A stretch of DNA of 64,000 nucleotides, taken from positions 3,596,001 through 3,660,000 of the forward strand of contig NC_064677.1 in the NCBI RefSeq assembly GCF_023278565.1, in the 5' to 3' direction. Source of the DNA: Colletotrichum lupini (Eukaryota; Ascomycota; Sordariomycetes; Glomerellales; Glomerellaceae). The position numbers and the translations under genes are program-made. The notes beneath the pieces were generated by a model. It ran no database searches. It was not told the DNA's origin and was given only the letters and a program-made list of their open reading frames with translations. Shown here in pieces: positions 1-14,300 of this stretch. Position 1 is the stretch's first letter. Each line of letters starts with the position of its first letter.

Positions 1-748
1 ATCATCAGCAACACCGCAAAGATGTCCTGAAATGAAAATGCGTCTATCGTCGTGGAGCGGGATATCTGGGTCTCGTCGCCATCGTATTGGACACCGGCAG
101 GAGGGGTAATCATGGCGATGTTGCGGAGGAAGAAAAGCACAAGCTTGATGATGCCCTGGTCGCGGGCAGATCGTTCGCCAATGGAAATTGCCATAGATGG
201 TAGAGCTGCCCGGATAGCTGTATTGAGAACTTGAGCGCCGTCAAAGTTGATGATGGCCCGCTTGTATCCCACTTGCGCCAGCTCGAGAACAGGCATATGG
301 CGATGGTGATTGACTGTCATTCGTTCGGCATCTCTTTCCATGGGCCAAGTAAGGGGCACCATAATCTCGAAGCAGGCTAGAGCTATACGTGCTTTGAATG
401 TGTTGTTGGTATCGTTCTCGGGCCAGCTCGCGAGGATCTGGAGAAGATCGCCTTCCACGATGTTGGAGTCTGCAATGCATCGGGCTACATCCATGCGATT
501 GGTCTTTTCGTCGTAGTGCCGAATCCATTTCTTCAGATCGCGGAGGACCTGGACGGCGTCGTCACCAAGTCTGTATCGTCCATCGTCGTCGGCGCTGGTG
601 CCACCGAGCTATGTTCATGTCAGAGTCAATGTACAACGATTTGGGGAGGAATTCTCGGCTGGCCAAAACGTACCGCGGACACAAGACTGTTGATGTGCGC
701 ACGAACTTCAGGGTGGACAACTTCTGTTGACCCGTCCGGCAACTCCAT
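1..748 (-). CDS. tof1: Tof1/Timeless-family replication fork protection protein, N-terminal part (3' end outside window)
   Basis: Two exons are visible: 748-674 and 608 to the window edge, with a 65-nt intron (donor GTACGT, acceptor ATAG). The start is the ATG at 748-746, giving [18 protein letters not shown]. Across the splice the protein reads [15 protein letters not shown] and then [40 protein letters not shown] and [13 protein letters not shown]. This is the characteristic N-terminal block of fungal Tof1/Swi1 (Timeless family). In this family the protein forms the fork-protection complex with Csm3, travels with the replisome and supports fork pausing and S-phase checkpoint signalling in the nucleus. 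About 225 codons are present out of a family length normally above 1000, so most of the gene lies left of the window. The frame is open to base 1. The gene is divergent from the dehydrogenase gene at 1309. The family call rests on recognised sequence, not on an alignment. Confidence 0.88.
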
Positions 749-1308
749 CTTGTCGGTTCTGGCGGTATTCAAGACAATGGTAGATTGCAATTGAGGCTTG
801 GTGGTGTCTCCATCTACACGCCAATAGTGACGATGATAGAAAAGCCCTGGAGGGACAGACCTGCCCTGGTTCACCTAGCGACGCGTCCAGCGCGATGCAG
901 CGCGTCCTAACAGAAAGTTGCGTTGATTGGCCCCACATTTTGTGCTATCGATACCGAAGATTAGATAAGGCCCATGTAGGTATGGCGCGCGGACCGAAAG
1001 GTAGGTACCTGCTTTAGCTCTGGGCTTTGGGGCTCATTAGGGGGCCGCGGTTAACCTCGGGTCATGGGCAGCATCATGGCCCTGGACAAGCAACGACATC
1101 TGTCCACGGACTTCCGTTCTGTACTTCAATCTTAACAGTACTTCAAATCAAACTCGTAGAGTTTTACTTCCCTCATCACTTATTGTATCTTGCTCACTTG
1201 TTCCTCGCGAACTTCCATTCAATCCCTCACGCGGCCACAGCGGGGCTTACTCGAATATCACCGAGATCATAATCCCTGCACACTCACGTTTCGCTCACCT
1301 CGATAACT
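749..1308. promoter_or_regulatory. Divergent promoter region between tof1 and the acyl-CoA dehydrogenase gene
   Basis: This 560-bp stretch separates two start codons pointing away from each other, so it must hold both promoters. The part next to the dehydrogenase gene (about 1170-1308) is pyrimidine-rich with short CT tracts, like many fungal 5' leaders. I see no convincing TATA box and no further gene. Confidence 0.6.
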
Positions 1309-2394
1309 ATGGCGACTTCAATTGCTCGCGTACGGGCGGTGGCGAAGCTTCCAGGGCAGCTTCGGACGTTCAGCTCTACACCCAGAGTTGCTTCTGCAAC
1401 AGGGGGAGTGAAGCGATTGGGTGTCATCGGTGCTGGGCAGATGGTGAGAGAACCCGCGAATTAGCATGTGAATATGCGGCATCCAGAAACCTGACGGGTT
1501 CAAATCTAGGGACTCGGCATCGCGCTTGTGGCTGCTCAGAGAGCTCAAGTTCCCGTAACACTTGTCGATGCAAACAAGACGGCCTTGGATAAGGGTCTTG
1601 CATTTGCGGGTGAGTGTTCAACGACACACTGGTAACGAGTTCCGTTCGCTAACACCTCAACAGAAAAGCTTCTTGCAAAGGATGTTTCCAAGTCCAGAAT
1701 CACACAGGAACAGGCCGACAAGGCCCGCTCGCTGTTGTCGCCAGCCACGTCTATTGATGAGCTGTCGGATGTGGACTTTGTCATTGAGGCCGTTCCTGAA
1801 ATCCCCAAGCTCAAGTTCGACATCTTCTCCAAGCTGGCTGAGGTTTGCCCGAAGCATGCCATCTTGGCCACCAACACTTCATCCATCTCCATCACCCGCA
1901 TCGCCGCCTCCACCACCCAAGACCCGACAGACACCTCCGCGAGCTCCCGCGTCGTCTCAACCCACTTCATGAACCCCGTCCCGATCCAGAAGGGCGTCGA
2001 GATCATCAGCGGTCTGCAGACCAGCCAGGAGACACTGGACAAGGCCGTCGCGTTCTGCAAGGCCATGGGCAAGGTTACCTCGGTATCCGCCGACTCCCCC
2101 GGATTCCTCGCGAACCGTATCCTCATGCCATACATCAACGAAGCCATCATCTGCCTGGAGACCGGCGTCGGCGACAAGGAGTCAATCGACGCCATCATGA
2201 AGAACGGCACCAATGTTCCCATGGGCCCTCTGCAGCTTGCCGACTTTATCGGCCTGGACACCTGCCTCGCTATTATGAAGGTTCTTCACGAGGAGACTGG
2301 TGACTCAAAGTACCGGCCGAGTGTGTTGCTACGCAAGATGGTTGATGCTGGTTGGATGGGAAAGAAGAGCGGAAAGGGATTTTACGACTACTAA
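1309..2394 (+). CDS. 3-hydroxyacyl-CoA / 3-hydroxybutyryl-CoA dehydrogenase, probably mitochondrial
   Basis: There are three exons: 1309-1443, 1510-1609 and 1664-2394 (introns of 66 and 54 nt), coding for 321 residues. Residues 1-30 are basic, rich in Ser/Thr and without acidic residues (MATSIARVRAVAKLPGQLRT), as in a mitochondrial presequence. A Rossmann NAD-binding motif, GAGQMGLGIA, starts near residue 41; its codons are split by the first intron. Further on come ATNTSS (near 147-152), VSTHFMNPVP with the family's catalytic histidine (about 179), KGVEIISG with the partner glutamate, PGFLANRI with the conserved Asn, and PMGPLQLADFIGLD in the C-terminal helical domain. The enzyme family oxidises L-3-hydroxyacyl-CoA to 3-ketoacyl-CoA with NAD+. 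The length fits the short monofunctional HADH/Hbd type (about 300 residues plus presequence). Chain-length preference cannot be read from sequence. The end GKKSGKGFYDY is the usual family C-terminus, so the gene looks complete. Confidence 0.92.
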
Positions 2395-5300
2395 AGCAGA
2401 GATGGGATGTTGGAGTTGATGATGAGCAAATTTGACTAATAAGTCGGACCATCTAATACGAAAAGTGATAGATAGTTCTCAGTAGTAAGCTCAAAAATTG
2501 GATGCATCGCCATGCACAAGACCTCTGTCATCATGAAGTAAGGCGTTGAATTCACGCATGTCCACGTGCGTTAAATCACAGATTACATTGATGAAGTGAA
2601 GTGTGTATTCTCACTTGAAGCAGACTCTTCCGAGCCCACTCTGGCATACAACTATGCACATGGGAATACCTCTAGTTCGACCCAACAGGCTCAAAAGCTG
2701 ATGAGATGAATGACGGGCATATATGCCCCAGGTAGCAAAGTACTCGTACAAGCACTCAAATGGGATGCGTTAATATCATTTGATGACTTGAACTTCTCAA
2801 AATAGTGGCGAAAAACGAACCCATAGCCTCGTACATTCTCAAATGATGATGAGTACTAAAGTATAAAGTACTACTTATGAGTGACATACTTGCCAGAGTT
2901 ACGGGCCAAGTAAGGCGTGACATGAGCCAGAAGGTTCGAAAGGTATGGCCAAAAACCTTGGGCGACTCTGACCTTGACGAATTCACGATTCAAGTTGCGG
3001 CTGGTAATGCGGCTGAACGGTCTGAAGGGGTGCCCTTTTTCAGCAAAAGCTCCGTATAGTTAAAGAATCTTGTTGCCGAATTCAGTCAAGGAGATACGTA
3101 TATGCTAGTATACGCTAAAGGGGAAGTCTTTCTGGGCGCCTATGATCACCTCGGAAGAAGTGTGACACAGACATATTTGCTAGAGGATCCCATGCTGCTT
3201 TCATCTGCACATAACACTACCATTAGATCCAAGTATCTTTGGAAAACCAGATTGAATTCTTCCAAATGCCTTCGAGCTACGAAAGAGTGTACACGCTTGG
3301 GCGTCCAACTCGCCGCAAGCAGCTCCCTCCAAAACATAGGCAGAATCCATTCTGAACTCGTTCATTGGAAGCCAAGTTTCGACTACAGCAGCAAATTCCA
3401 AGCTCAAGGGGCGGCAAGTTTCGAAAGTAGGTGCAATTAGGGGCTAAGGTTTCCCCCCGACTCCTTACCCCCAGAGTACTCAAGGCTGGACTTCAGGACG
3501 GGACGGGATGTCAGGCCTTGGAACCATCCATAGCCCACCATCATTTGTTTTAGAAACACATCAAACACGTGGGAATCATGGAAACATCTTGAGTAAGTGG
3601 TCAGCCATAGTCACAGCACGTGAAAAGAAAACCAAGTCGCGGGTTGATAACGTCTATTCGCCACGCTCGAAAAGGGGTAGCGCAGGGAACTGGATGTTTC
3701 TCGCACGAGATGTATTCTCAGAATGGTGAGTTGAACGAACGACATATGTACATTTAACAGACGCATGGAGATTCTTGCGTTTCCTTCAAGCTTAGGTCCC
3801 AGCTTCAAGCTATTCATCAACCTGCAACATCTGGTCGCGTAAACCATGGTGAGAAGAACACTGCTATGGGTCCCAATTGCTGGCCATTCATCACCAGACA
3901 GTAAGTCTCGGCAAAGCAATGCTCCCACCGGCCGAGCTTCAGAGAAGCAGCAAACTTAGTTGGTGTATATATGACATTCACGCAAGGTAGAGAAGCCAAT
4001 ACATGACATAAGGGGTTATGAAGCAATACCAAGAAGGCGACATTCCTGCCAAACTCTGAAAAGCTTGGACGAGGACCTCCATGGCTTCCAAGATGGGCCA
4101 AAAACTATCAATATCATCCGTTCTACACTTCTTGATTTAGGAATTAGATGACATACGATGATGATGTCGTCCGGTCATGCCTAGTTTCCCCCAGGAACAA
4201 AGACCAAAAAAAAAAAGTCATCCGAACGAAGCCTGGTCCAGAACTGATCTACACGTAACTTGGGACGGCAGTTCACAGACGCCCGCAACGGTTTCTTCGC
4301 CACTTGGCCCCCATATATATATCGGATTGAGAGTTTCATGATCTACAGCGTGCCGTGCGTGCCTGGCACAGGGACAGGAAATCTTGGTAAGAGGTAAACA
4401 ACATCCACGGGAAAACATGATGCTAGTTTCTCCGGCATCACCAAACGATGTCGACACATCTGATAGTGGCATGAGAGGAGAAAATCCGAAGCCAAGGTCA
4501 GATTGGCCCAGCCCCGTTCCACGTGGTTTCTGTAACTACGCATGACGACGTCGAACCTGTTTACGTGGGAAACCCGAACGTGCCTGTCTCGACACGAATC
4601 CACGTATTCCCATCCCGCCTTCTCAGCCTCCACCCTGCCCCATCTCCCCCATCTGAAGCCGGGCCAAGAAGCCAGGCCGCGGTGTGGGGTCGTATAAAGC
4701 AACCGTGAACGGAATGGAAGAAGGCAGTGCAGTTTGAAAGAGGCTTCCCGAGAGAAGAGGGACCAATATATCGGACACTCGGGACAGCGGGAGGGCGAAA
4801 CGAAGCGGCGTGGGCCACTCTGACCTCCGAGGACTTGTGGCTCCCATCCCCGAACACGCACGCGTCGTTGGCCAACGCCCGCCCGCCACCGGGGGATATG
4901 TGTAGTCCGAGCCGAACAAGACGTCGCCGGTGTGCGGGAAGAAGAGATTCTTCTCCTCCCGTCTTGGGTGGGAGCCCGTCCTAGAGCTCAATGCCGAGCG
5001 GGAGGTGTCAAGAAACCAACCAACGACAAGGGCAAAGGGCCGCGGCAAAACTTCAAGTACTTGGACGAGTTTGGCAGTCCTTTCCCTCGGTATAATGCCT
5101 TCTTTCGAGCGTCAAATGAGCGGCCGATCAGGCAATGAGAAGCTAGAGCTACGGTTTACTACCATGAACGACCGGATCATGCGCTGCCCGACCGTCTCCG
5201 ACGGCAGAGATCACAGATCCCACCTCCCCTCCCCTCTCCCTCCTTGCACCATGCTATCAGATCCGAACATCATTGAAGGGAGATTTACCGGCCGAACGTC

Positions 5301-8300
5301 GATCGCTGATACCCCTCCCCGCCTGGAACGAGCCTCCCTCCCGATGACGAGCAAGCCGTTTGTCACCCACCCCCGAGTCTCCCGCGGCGGTCTCTACAAA
5401 CATGCAGACACACACATACACACACATGTGCACATACGCGCAACAAGCCGACCCCCCTCCCCTTCGTTGGACCTTGGAAAGACTTCCTTTTTCGGGAATG
5501 GTCACGATGTGAAACGCGGCGGTGCGGGGGAGCAGAACAAAAGAACTGGGCTTGCTCCAGATGGACGGGAAGACGCGTAACGTCTGCAACACTACGTAGG
5601 GAGGGATTCGAGAGCGAGATAGAGAGCCGCAAACGATAGCAGCCATAGCATAGAAGGGAAGAGAGGGGTGGTAGTCCATTCCACCCATCGTCAAACATGG
5701 CGAGAAACGACGGAATCTCCAGCGGTTGGTGGATTCGAACCATGTGTGACGCGAAGGCTGTTTGGCAGCATGTAAATGATTTTCAAAACTCCGCACGCGG
5801 CACAGCCTTTTCTCTTCGCGAACAATGAAATCGAGACCGAGGTCGCGCGGAAGTTCCCTCTGTATACCTTCGGGTTCTAGGTTTTGAAAGTTCTCCCATG
5901 CGCCCCTCCTCCTCAACCCGGAGAAACCTGTGATTTGTCGTTGGTTGCTAGACTAGGTTGTGGTGTGGTGTCAGCAAGGTCGTTTGCTATCACGTTGCCA
6001 AGAGGCGGTTGATGAGAGCTGCACCCCCTACCAACTGCTTTTTCATTCTTTGTCTGCGGGTGACGTCGCGGATGCGGCACGGGCAAGGTCTTTTTTCTTG
6101 ACACGAACTGCCATCCTTGATCCTACCGGGAGGGATTTCTCGTCGACTTGTTGAAGAGCCGCGCAAGGGACAATGAGCCAATTCCCAGACCAACTAGACC
6201 CTGTCTATCACCAAAGCTGTCCAACACTGGCAAAGCACTTGCAACAAGCTCCAGCAGTTTCGCGAGATAGAGTGCATTCAAGAAGGTAGAGCGGCGGTTG
6301 CCCATGCTGACCATGTTCTAGAAGATCTATTGTAAGGTTTTACAGCGAGGATGAAGACCAGACGAGTTTGGTGAGAGCTATGGTAGATAGCTTTCGCCGC
6401 GGGTTCCGTGATGGCGGGACGGGGAGGAAGACGGGGTCAGGGCAGGGCAGGGCCTTGAAAGTTGGCGTAAAGAGGCCAGTCAAGGGCACGTGGTGATGGT
6501 GGTCATCTCGATGATGGCCATGCCATGCCATGCGATATGCCATGTCCACGATACGATGGACGAACCGAGCATGGCATGCATGGCGGGGATGAGCATGAGC
6601 AGGTTCGGGGAAGAGGGAAGAGCTGGAACTGGCCTGGGCTGTCACTGGGCTGAGATGGGGCCAAAAAAAAGAATGTGTGTATAATTAGCCCTCCGATGAT
6701 GCTATTTCGAACAGATGGGCCATGGGTCATGGGAGGGGGGAGTCGGGGAGGAGGAATATCAAGTTGGGGTTCGGTTGCAACGTGGATGGAGGTGTAGTGG
6801 GCTCAAGACGGAAGATGTGCGTGATGGATGTGGCAGGATGATGGGACGAAAAGTCACGAAATGGGACTGATGATGGCAAGAGGTTCGCATTGAGGTGACG
6901 GATGTGGAATGGAGTATGGAGTTTGGGATGAGCGGGAATGCCGTCGTGCCATCGGGTGTGGTGTGGTAAAACAGGCACGGCAGTCGTCTTCAGACGTTAG
7001 TCGTCTCAAGTCAGCCTTAGCAACCCCAGTTGGGAAGGCAGCCAACTGCCAAGCACAACCTATGGGAAGTCACCAATTGGACCAATTGATACTGGTTATT
7101 ACTTCCTAATACTATCAAGTGCAGTCAGACCGACGATGAGGTAATCATGCAAGGTACGGAGTACCGCGGCTTACCTTAGCATCGTGTGTTAAGCCCAAGG
7201 TATATCCGTACTCCGTATCCGTACCTACTTCGTACATAGGTAGGGTGCCAGGTACTGCGTAACATACCTTACTACGGACTCGTATGAATGGCGGAATAAG
7301 GTAGCGTGTCGACATCAATAGCATCACCCGTGTTATACCTACCTTACCTTGCGGCTTGGCCTTGCGTCCCTCCTCACAGTGAACTCACGCAGTAAGGCGA
7401 CTCTAGAGTCTAGACAGAAGCGAATGACACTAGGTAGTGTAACTTTCCCCCATGTCAGGATTCGCCTTGGCCCGCCCAGATGATGCCTGGCGATTGCGAC
7501 TCATAAATGGGGTTTTAAGATGTGCTAAGACCGACCCTAACGCGCCTTTGCCGAAAGCTGGGCTGATGGAGAGTTGAGGTTGGTTCCATTTCCCCCAATG
7601 ACTTCCCAGCTCGTTGTCTATCCTAGCTGGAGACTCTTCTTAACTCAGCTCAACTATTGAATACTCTCTCTCTCGGTTCTCCAAGGCTTCCCGAACAACC
7701 TAACCAATCTCCCCCCACCCTTACCTTACTCGAGTGACAGCAACCTTCCCCGTTGCGTGCAAGGCACCAGGCACAGGGCCACACTACAGCGAGAAAGCTG
7801 CCTTCACTGCAACCATAGTCTGCTAGGGTATACAGTAAGTCACGGCAGTCCCGGGGGTGAACTTGTCAGAGGCTCTTATAGCTATACGGCACACCCAGGG
7901 CAACGACAGGGCAGGGCCGCCGCTAGAACCTGGGGACCAGGGATTGACACTAAAATTGGGCGTGGACATCGAGTGGGCATGGGCAAGCTTCGGCGGAGTA
8001 AGGCCCGTCAAGGCCGGCCTCTTTTTTTCTTCTTCTTTTTTTTTTGTTGGTGAGTTGAGTTTGCTGAGTTGTAGACTTTGTTGTTGTCTGTTGCTTTTTT
8101 TCTCCTTCGCGAGTTCCATTCCCCTTCTCTCATTTCGGAGGCTCCTCTCTCGGAGCATCGTCTCTGAAATTCCCCGTGCTGTTTCCTTCTCCTATCCCCG
8201 TCTAGGTTCTTCTTCGGGGAAAAAAGAATGGGGAAAAGTGGGGGATTGGGACCGTGAGCACACTGGGAGGCGGTTTGACTGCGGTGGGAATTTCCATCTC

Positions 8301-11300
8301 GCTTTACGACTGCAAGGAGCGTTGCCTCACAGACGACACCCAAGAAGCAATAAAAAAATCGAGGGGAAACTCAATTCAGCAGGTAGAATTGCTACCCGTC
8401 CAATGGTCACTGGTCACATACACGGTAGCCAGCCGCGCCATGCGGAGGAAGAATGCCAAGACAAAGGGGAAACGGGGGGTAATGGGCAGAAGGAAAGAAA
8501 AACAGAGGGGATCCGTAACATGAAGAAAAAGGAAGCAAAAAGGATCCGGCAGTGGTGGAAAACCCGAGTGGTGGAGTCGAAGCAAATACCGGCGGCCGGC
8601 AGCTTCAAATCTTGTGCCGCGGCCTAGGCCATGCCATGCCATGCCATGACCACTAATGACAAGCCTTTCTTTGCCCTTCTACCCTCCTTGGATAATGATG
8701 GTCCAATCCCACGATAGGTACCCGCAAAAAGAAAGGAAATGTCCAGACCGCACCTCAACCTCGAGTTACTGCGTCTTATGTGACATTCCCTACAAATAAT
8801 ACAGTCCGGCTTCCGTCATCGTACCCACGATACCTTCTCTCACCCGGGCGGGAAATCACAGGAATCCAGATTTCAGGGCCCCCAGTGCTCACCTCACCCT
8901 CGATACTGGGAATCGGGACGCTGGAACAGTGGACGCCGCAACGGGATCCTCTTGCAGTCATTACGGATGCCGCCTATCTCTGATGACACTGTCGCAGTCC
9001 AGGCCGACGTGCACTAGCACCGCGTCCGTGAGTTGCTGCAAGCAAGTATCCGCACCCATTCCCATCCGCACAACAACCGGGGGGCAGCTATCTCTCCACC
9101 GCGCTGCGACCTCCCGTCGTCGACGTCGACTCAAGACTTCAACCCATATCCACCTACTTACTGCTTGGTGGAGTGAAAGATGGTGGAGAGCGCGATGAGC
9201 CTAGCGAGGCCTATGTATTTCACTTTCAACTTCTCATCAACCCATACCCATACACCCAGGGCCACCACCTTGGCGTCCGTGTCGGTGTCTCCAAAGTCCC
9301 AGAGTCAGGGCAGAGAGGCTCATCTGCCCACGCTGTCAAGGGTTGTTGCAAACTCACGCCTTCTCCGCCTTGTCTCGTCAGACGACCAGCACCTGAATCG
9401 CCGCGCATTAGAATCGTCGTGAAGAAGGTTTAGCACCATGCCTCATCAGTAAATGATCACAGCCGATGATAGGAGTTTGACAAACGCAACAAGCACCGTT
9501 GCTAGTGTACTTCCTGCATCTGACGAGACCCGCATCGCATTCGCACGAGTCTGGCCCGGAGTTGCTGGAATGCCCAGATATCGGGTTCCCGCTCGTAGTT
9601 GTCGCATTTCGAGATTATTCCCCATGCACTCCGCCGCCCGCGTAGAAGACGACGTGAGCACTGAGTCGTTGTCGTTCGGGTTCCTCTTGCTGGGACTCTG
9701 CGGATGTGGGATTTGACGACAAGTCATTAGGAACAGCCGGCGGGGATATCGGAGAGTGGGACGGTACGAGACGAAACGAAATGAGATGAGCGCAAAGTCG
9801 AGCTATCGAGCTTCGTCCACTCCGAAGCCGTCGCTCTCACCGTCAATGTCACGACGACTAGACTCCAAAGCCACCCCGAGCCACGTTGCAGAACAGTAGA
9901 ACCTGGGGCTTGGCGACAAGGCTGTTTGCTGTTCTGATTCACTGGTTCACTGGCGAGCTCAGAGCTCCAAACTCAGAGCTGAGACCGAGGAATGCGAACT
10001 CGGAATGAGTGTCTGTTCCCACGCCCACAAACTGGATCCAGAGCCACGGATCGTAAAATAACGTTCAGTGACACGGAGCGCGGTGAGGTAAAGCAAGCTT
10101 GTTGCGACGTCTCACAAGGCTCAGGCGCAGGGACTTTTTGGCCTCCCGCTCGTCGGATACTAAGGTTAGGTGCTCCATAGTGTAGATAGACAGTTGGCGG
10201 CGGGCGAATAGATGAGACCGGCCGATGCAATTCATTTCAAAAGTCAGATTGCCTTAGTGGGCGGGTATTCGGCGGTATGGTAAGGGTAGGCAAATTGATG
10301 AAAAACAATAACAGTAAGGCAGAGGCTGCTGCAGAGGCCGTCAAGGTTGACCGTCGTCGTGATCGATGGTGGCAGTGTTCGCAGAGGGTCCCTCTACAGG
10401 CAAGGTACTGTATCCATACTCCGTACATCGAAGTTTCCAGGTTGCAAGAGCAATTCGTTGACCGCTTGACCAGGGTGATGCTCGTTGGTCGGGGCGACTC
10501 GTATACCCGTGTCCGAGGAGCTGGAAGGGTTCAGTGAAGTCTGTGAAGGGGGAACGTCCCGACTGGACCGGTGGCCTGGGATGGCATGGGATACGTACCT
10601 GAGTACCTTCTCACCGTTCGGATGCCACCTTACCTAATATCGTCCGATCGGCACCTTCAGCCTGGGCTCCCCTGGCGGTGCCTGGGAAGTGGCATGGGCC
10701 CCGCTCTTTCCTGGCTCTTTTCGGGATGTAGTGGTTAATGTGGATAAAGGAATAAGATCCACTTGAGAAATAGGGAACCCGTCACTCTTTACGCATAAAT
10801 GAATACGCAGTACCTATGAACCTTGGACCCTCCACACCTCACGCCCAAAACTGCCTAAACCCAATCCAATGTAGGTATGCGAACAACGCACCAAAGCTCG
10901 GCACTGGTACCCAAAAGTGCCCACGGCGTTGCAACGGTGCCGGGGGAGAGACCGAGTGAGGACCTCAGAGCGGTTGAGAGTCCCCGTCGCGGACGACCAT
11001 CGAAACGGAGCAGGCCCGCTGACGACCGAATACCACTCTGGTTCCTTCCGGAGAGGTGGGCGGACAAAGTTGCAACGAGGTCGAGGACCAAGACTCGAAA
11101 GAGGCACACACGCACCGAAAGGGACAGATGCCCAGAGAGAAAGAGGACAGAATGGTACGTCAGTGGTAAGACGATGGCCCTGCCGAGCGGAGGCTCTTAC
11201 AAGATACCAGTCCCCCCGGGCCTCGGCCCTTGAGTCCTTTGATTTGATTCCTAGATCGCACCATCTCCGGATCCCGCGCATCTGAAGCATCGGCAGACGT

Positions 11301-14300
11301 CTACCAGGTGCCTCGCGTCATGTCCCGCCGTGCCGTGCCCACCGCAGTCCATAGCCAGATCATATTCTTCCATGATCCATCCCATGGCGGGCGGCATGGC
11401 CCCGGTCTTCACTTCGGCTTCTAGTGGACGGAATCACGGATACGCATCGAGAGCCTCCATGAAGCTAGGGATCATACGGACCAACGCGGACTACGGACAA
11501 ATTCGCAAACTCGTTAGCTTGACACAGTCCCGCGATGGGACCATCATCATCCATGACCTTGAATTATCGTGGCCGATACCGCCATGCACGACAGAATCTT
11601 CTTCCAAGGGAATCCACCCCTTTTTGCTGCTTCAGTATCAGCATGCCAGGCAAGCCTTTGATTACAAGCTTGTCAGTGTCGTCTGCTTGCGAGATATCCG
11701 CACCATGATGCAGCAGGGGCCTTTTTTGGAATTGCCTCATTTGGTTTGGTCGCTGCCCACAAGAACCCCCCGTGCCAAATCTTCCACTGCTCAGAAGTCT
11801 TCCTGGGATCCTGGAAGCTGGCACTGGCAGACAACGATATCCGCACACACCGCAACTGCAAAACCCGGGCACGTCTTGGCAGCCATGGACCAGCAGCGAT
11901 GCCCGTTTGCCAACTTGTCGTCAGGTCCTTGAGCTTTCATCTCGTCTTCGGCTTCATCGTCTCCACAAGTGCACGCACATCAACGGTTCCGTTCCAAGTC
12001 ATGATCTCACGCTTGAGCCAGTGCAAGGTGGTGGTACCTTTGTCTTGGACGGTATCCATCGCCCTCATCTACCATGAAACTTGTTGTTGAAGACTTCAAA
12101 GTTCACGGACGCCAGATACCGTTGGTGGCATTCAGGGTGCCAAGCAGCGATTCAACGAAAAATCTCGCCCCCCTGCCCCCTTTCACTTCCCTCGTCTTGG
12201 AAAAGTTGGGGATTCAGGACCGGCACTCGAAAGGCTTGTCGAGGGAAGCCCTGCTCGCACTGCAGCCGCACCAACCAACCCGCTTGACCTGCTCGTCCCG
12301 TCGCTGGTGTGACAAGCCATGCCGAGCAATCGGCCACCCGTCTGTCACCTGGAATTGACATGGCCTCGTCGCACAAAGTGGCAATTTGGTGCTTTTTGCT
12401 CAAGGCCGGGAAACTCTGTCATCGCACGGCCGCTAGCGCTCGCCGACCTTGAGAAGACGACGCATCCCGGGACCTCCCTGTCCAACGGCTTTCAAGCCTG
12501 CTTGCCTCTAATCTTGACCGAATATCTCGAGTCCTCGTTGGTCAGATGCGCACCAAGGCCGCCCACAATTCAGACCGAGCTTCTCCCATCGCCGCAATGC
12601 AAGTCCATCGCAGTGGCGAAGACCACAGCCACGCGTATTGTGCGCGGTCGGGCGCGGGCACAAATGCAGTCGCACATGGCCGAATCCTGCAACTTCTAGA
12701 CATGCAAAGGCTTGCGCAACAGTGATGCTAGCAGCTTAGCAGCCTCGGCGATGAAAAGTTGTAACTTCAGCTCCACTTGACTTGGCTTCTAATCACCGTG
12801 GAGACACATGACTCTGGGGTGATTGGAAGATTCTGAGACTTCTGAGGGCAACCTTCATCACCGCAAGGGGCACTGGAACCGAGGGCCTTGACTTCGAATG
12901 GCAGGTAAAGGCGAGTCCGTTACGGCTGCAACCCTCGAGTCCTGTTCATAGCCGCCCGAGGTCCACAGTGCCGAGGGTGACGAGAATGGGCTCAGCGGAC
13001 CGGTCACCGACGACCAGAGTCGGGGAGAGAAACCTACGTTGGCTTCAACGGCGCGGATCGCGATCCATGCCATGTCCTCTTCAGCCCATGTTCTTCGCCT
13101 GTACTGCATGTCACTTGGCATCGACAGAAGCGCCGCCGCACTCGTGCGCACCTGTCTCGAATTCTAGACGCGATACAACACCAAACCATCCGCACCCACC
13201 ACATTCGGCCTTTGCTTGAAGAGCCTCAGATGCGCCCATGCCCGGCCCTGGTCACCGGCCCCCCGGTGCTGTCTCTGGCGGCACAGGCGTGTTCACATGG
13301 CCGCTCCCCGAAACTGCATCTATTTCCGCCGCCGACGCGGCTACCTGCTCGTGGCTGCGGCTCTCCGTGGACTTGACACAGACCAACGATTGCTCTCCGA
13401 AAGGCGGGTGACGGTGGATCTGATGCTATTTTCTGCTTGTACGCATCGAATAGAGTGACTGTAAGCAGGCAATGCAGGCTGAGGTTTCGATCCTCCCAAG
13501 ACTCTTGAAAGACATTTCACGTTATACAAACAGATCCGACGACGGCTTTGAAGTCATCACCGGGTAATCGCTGTTTGTCGGGCGGCGGCCAGCGTCTGCA
13601 CCGTGACTCGAGTGGCCAAAGCCGCAGCCGCAGCAGCCGCATCCCGGAGTGTGGCTGCTCTCTGGTCTACCGTGTGGCCCCCTTTGGCTTTTACACGCCC
13701 TAAGTTCGTAACTGCAGCACTGCTTATGTGTTTGGACGAGGTGGCGGGATGTAGAAGCCGGGAAAGCAAAGGGAAAATAAGCAAGTTGTCCCAGGCCTGC
13801 AAATGCAGTATCCATGTCTGCGTACAGATCACACAAACACACGCACAAACTCCTTGTTTTGCAGATCGCGGGTTGGACAAGAGTTGCGTTGCGTTGCGTT
13901 GGTTCTGCCAATGTCATCTCGTACGGGCGTACGTACGAACCAACCGACTGTACTGAACTGCCGTTCTCCAATTTCCCCGTTGTCGAGGAGGCAATCAGAA
14001 CCAATCTTGCATCTGCGCACACCAACTTCTAGACACCAGCTTTTCTGCTTTCTATCCCTTCTCTCTCCTTGCTCCAAGGCGTCGTCACTCCTTGCTAGCG
14101 CATTGGGCATCCTAGGATCATTCTGCAGTTTGATGCCGGCTTCGAGTACCGGCTGCATCCACTGTTTGTCAGACAGGTCAGGTTGGCAGGTCCAACGACA
14201 ACGATAGATGAGCCGAGACTCGAGACTCGAACGAGATTATCGACAGTCCCTGACTGACGCGGACTGCAATCAGCATGCACCTGCAATCCCAAGGCATGGC

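Noticed and set aside
5730..5752. tRNA T-arm-like GGTTCGAATCC on the minus strand
   Set aside because: Only three base pairs form in the putative T stem, and no acceptor, D or anticodon stem can be drawn around it.
5257..5916. 219-codon minus-strand open frame
   Set aside because: An overlapping plus-strand frame of similar length is open (4930-5580) and neither shows a domain or splice context, so chance is likely.
7857..8627. 256-codon plus-strand open frame
   Set aside because: It runs through poly-T and poly-A tracts that give Phe/Ser and Lys runs, other frames are equally open, and no domain is visible.
13470..13500. GAGG-TTTCGAT-CCTC hairpin resembling a T arm
   Set aside because: The loop does not match the TTCRANY register and there is no cloverleaf upstream.
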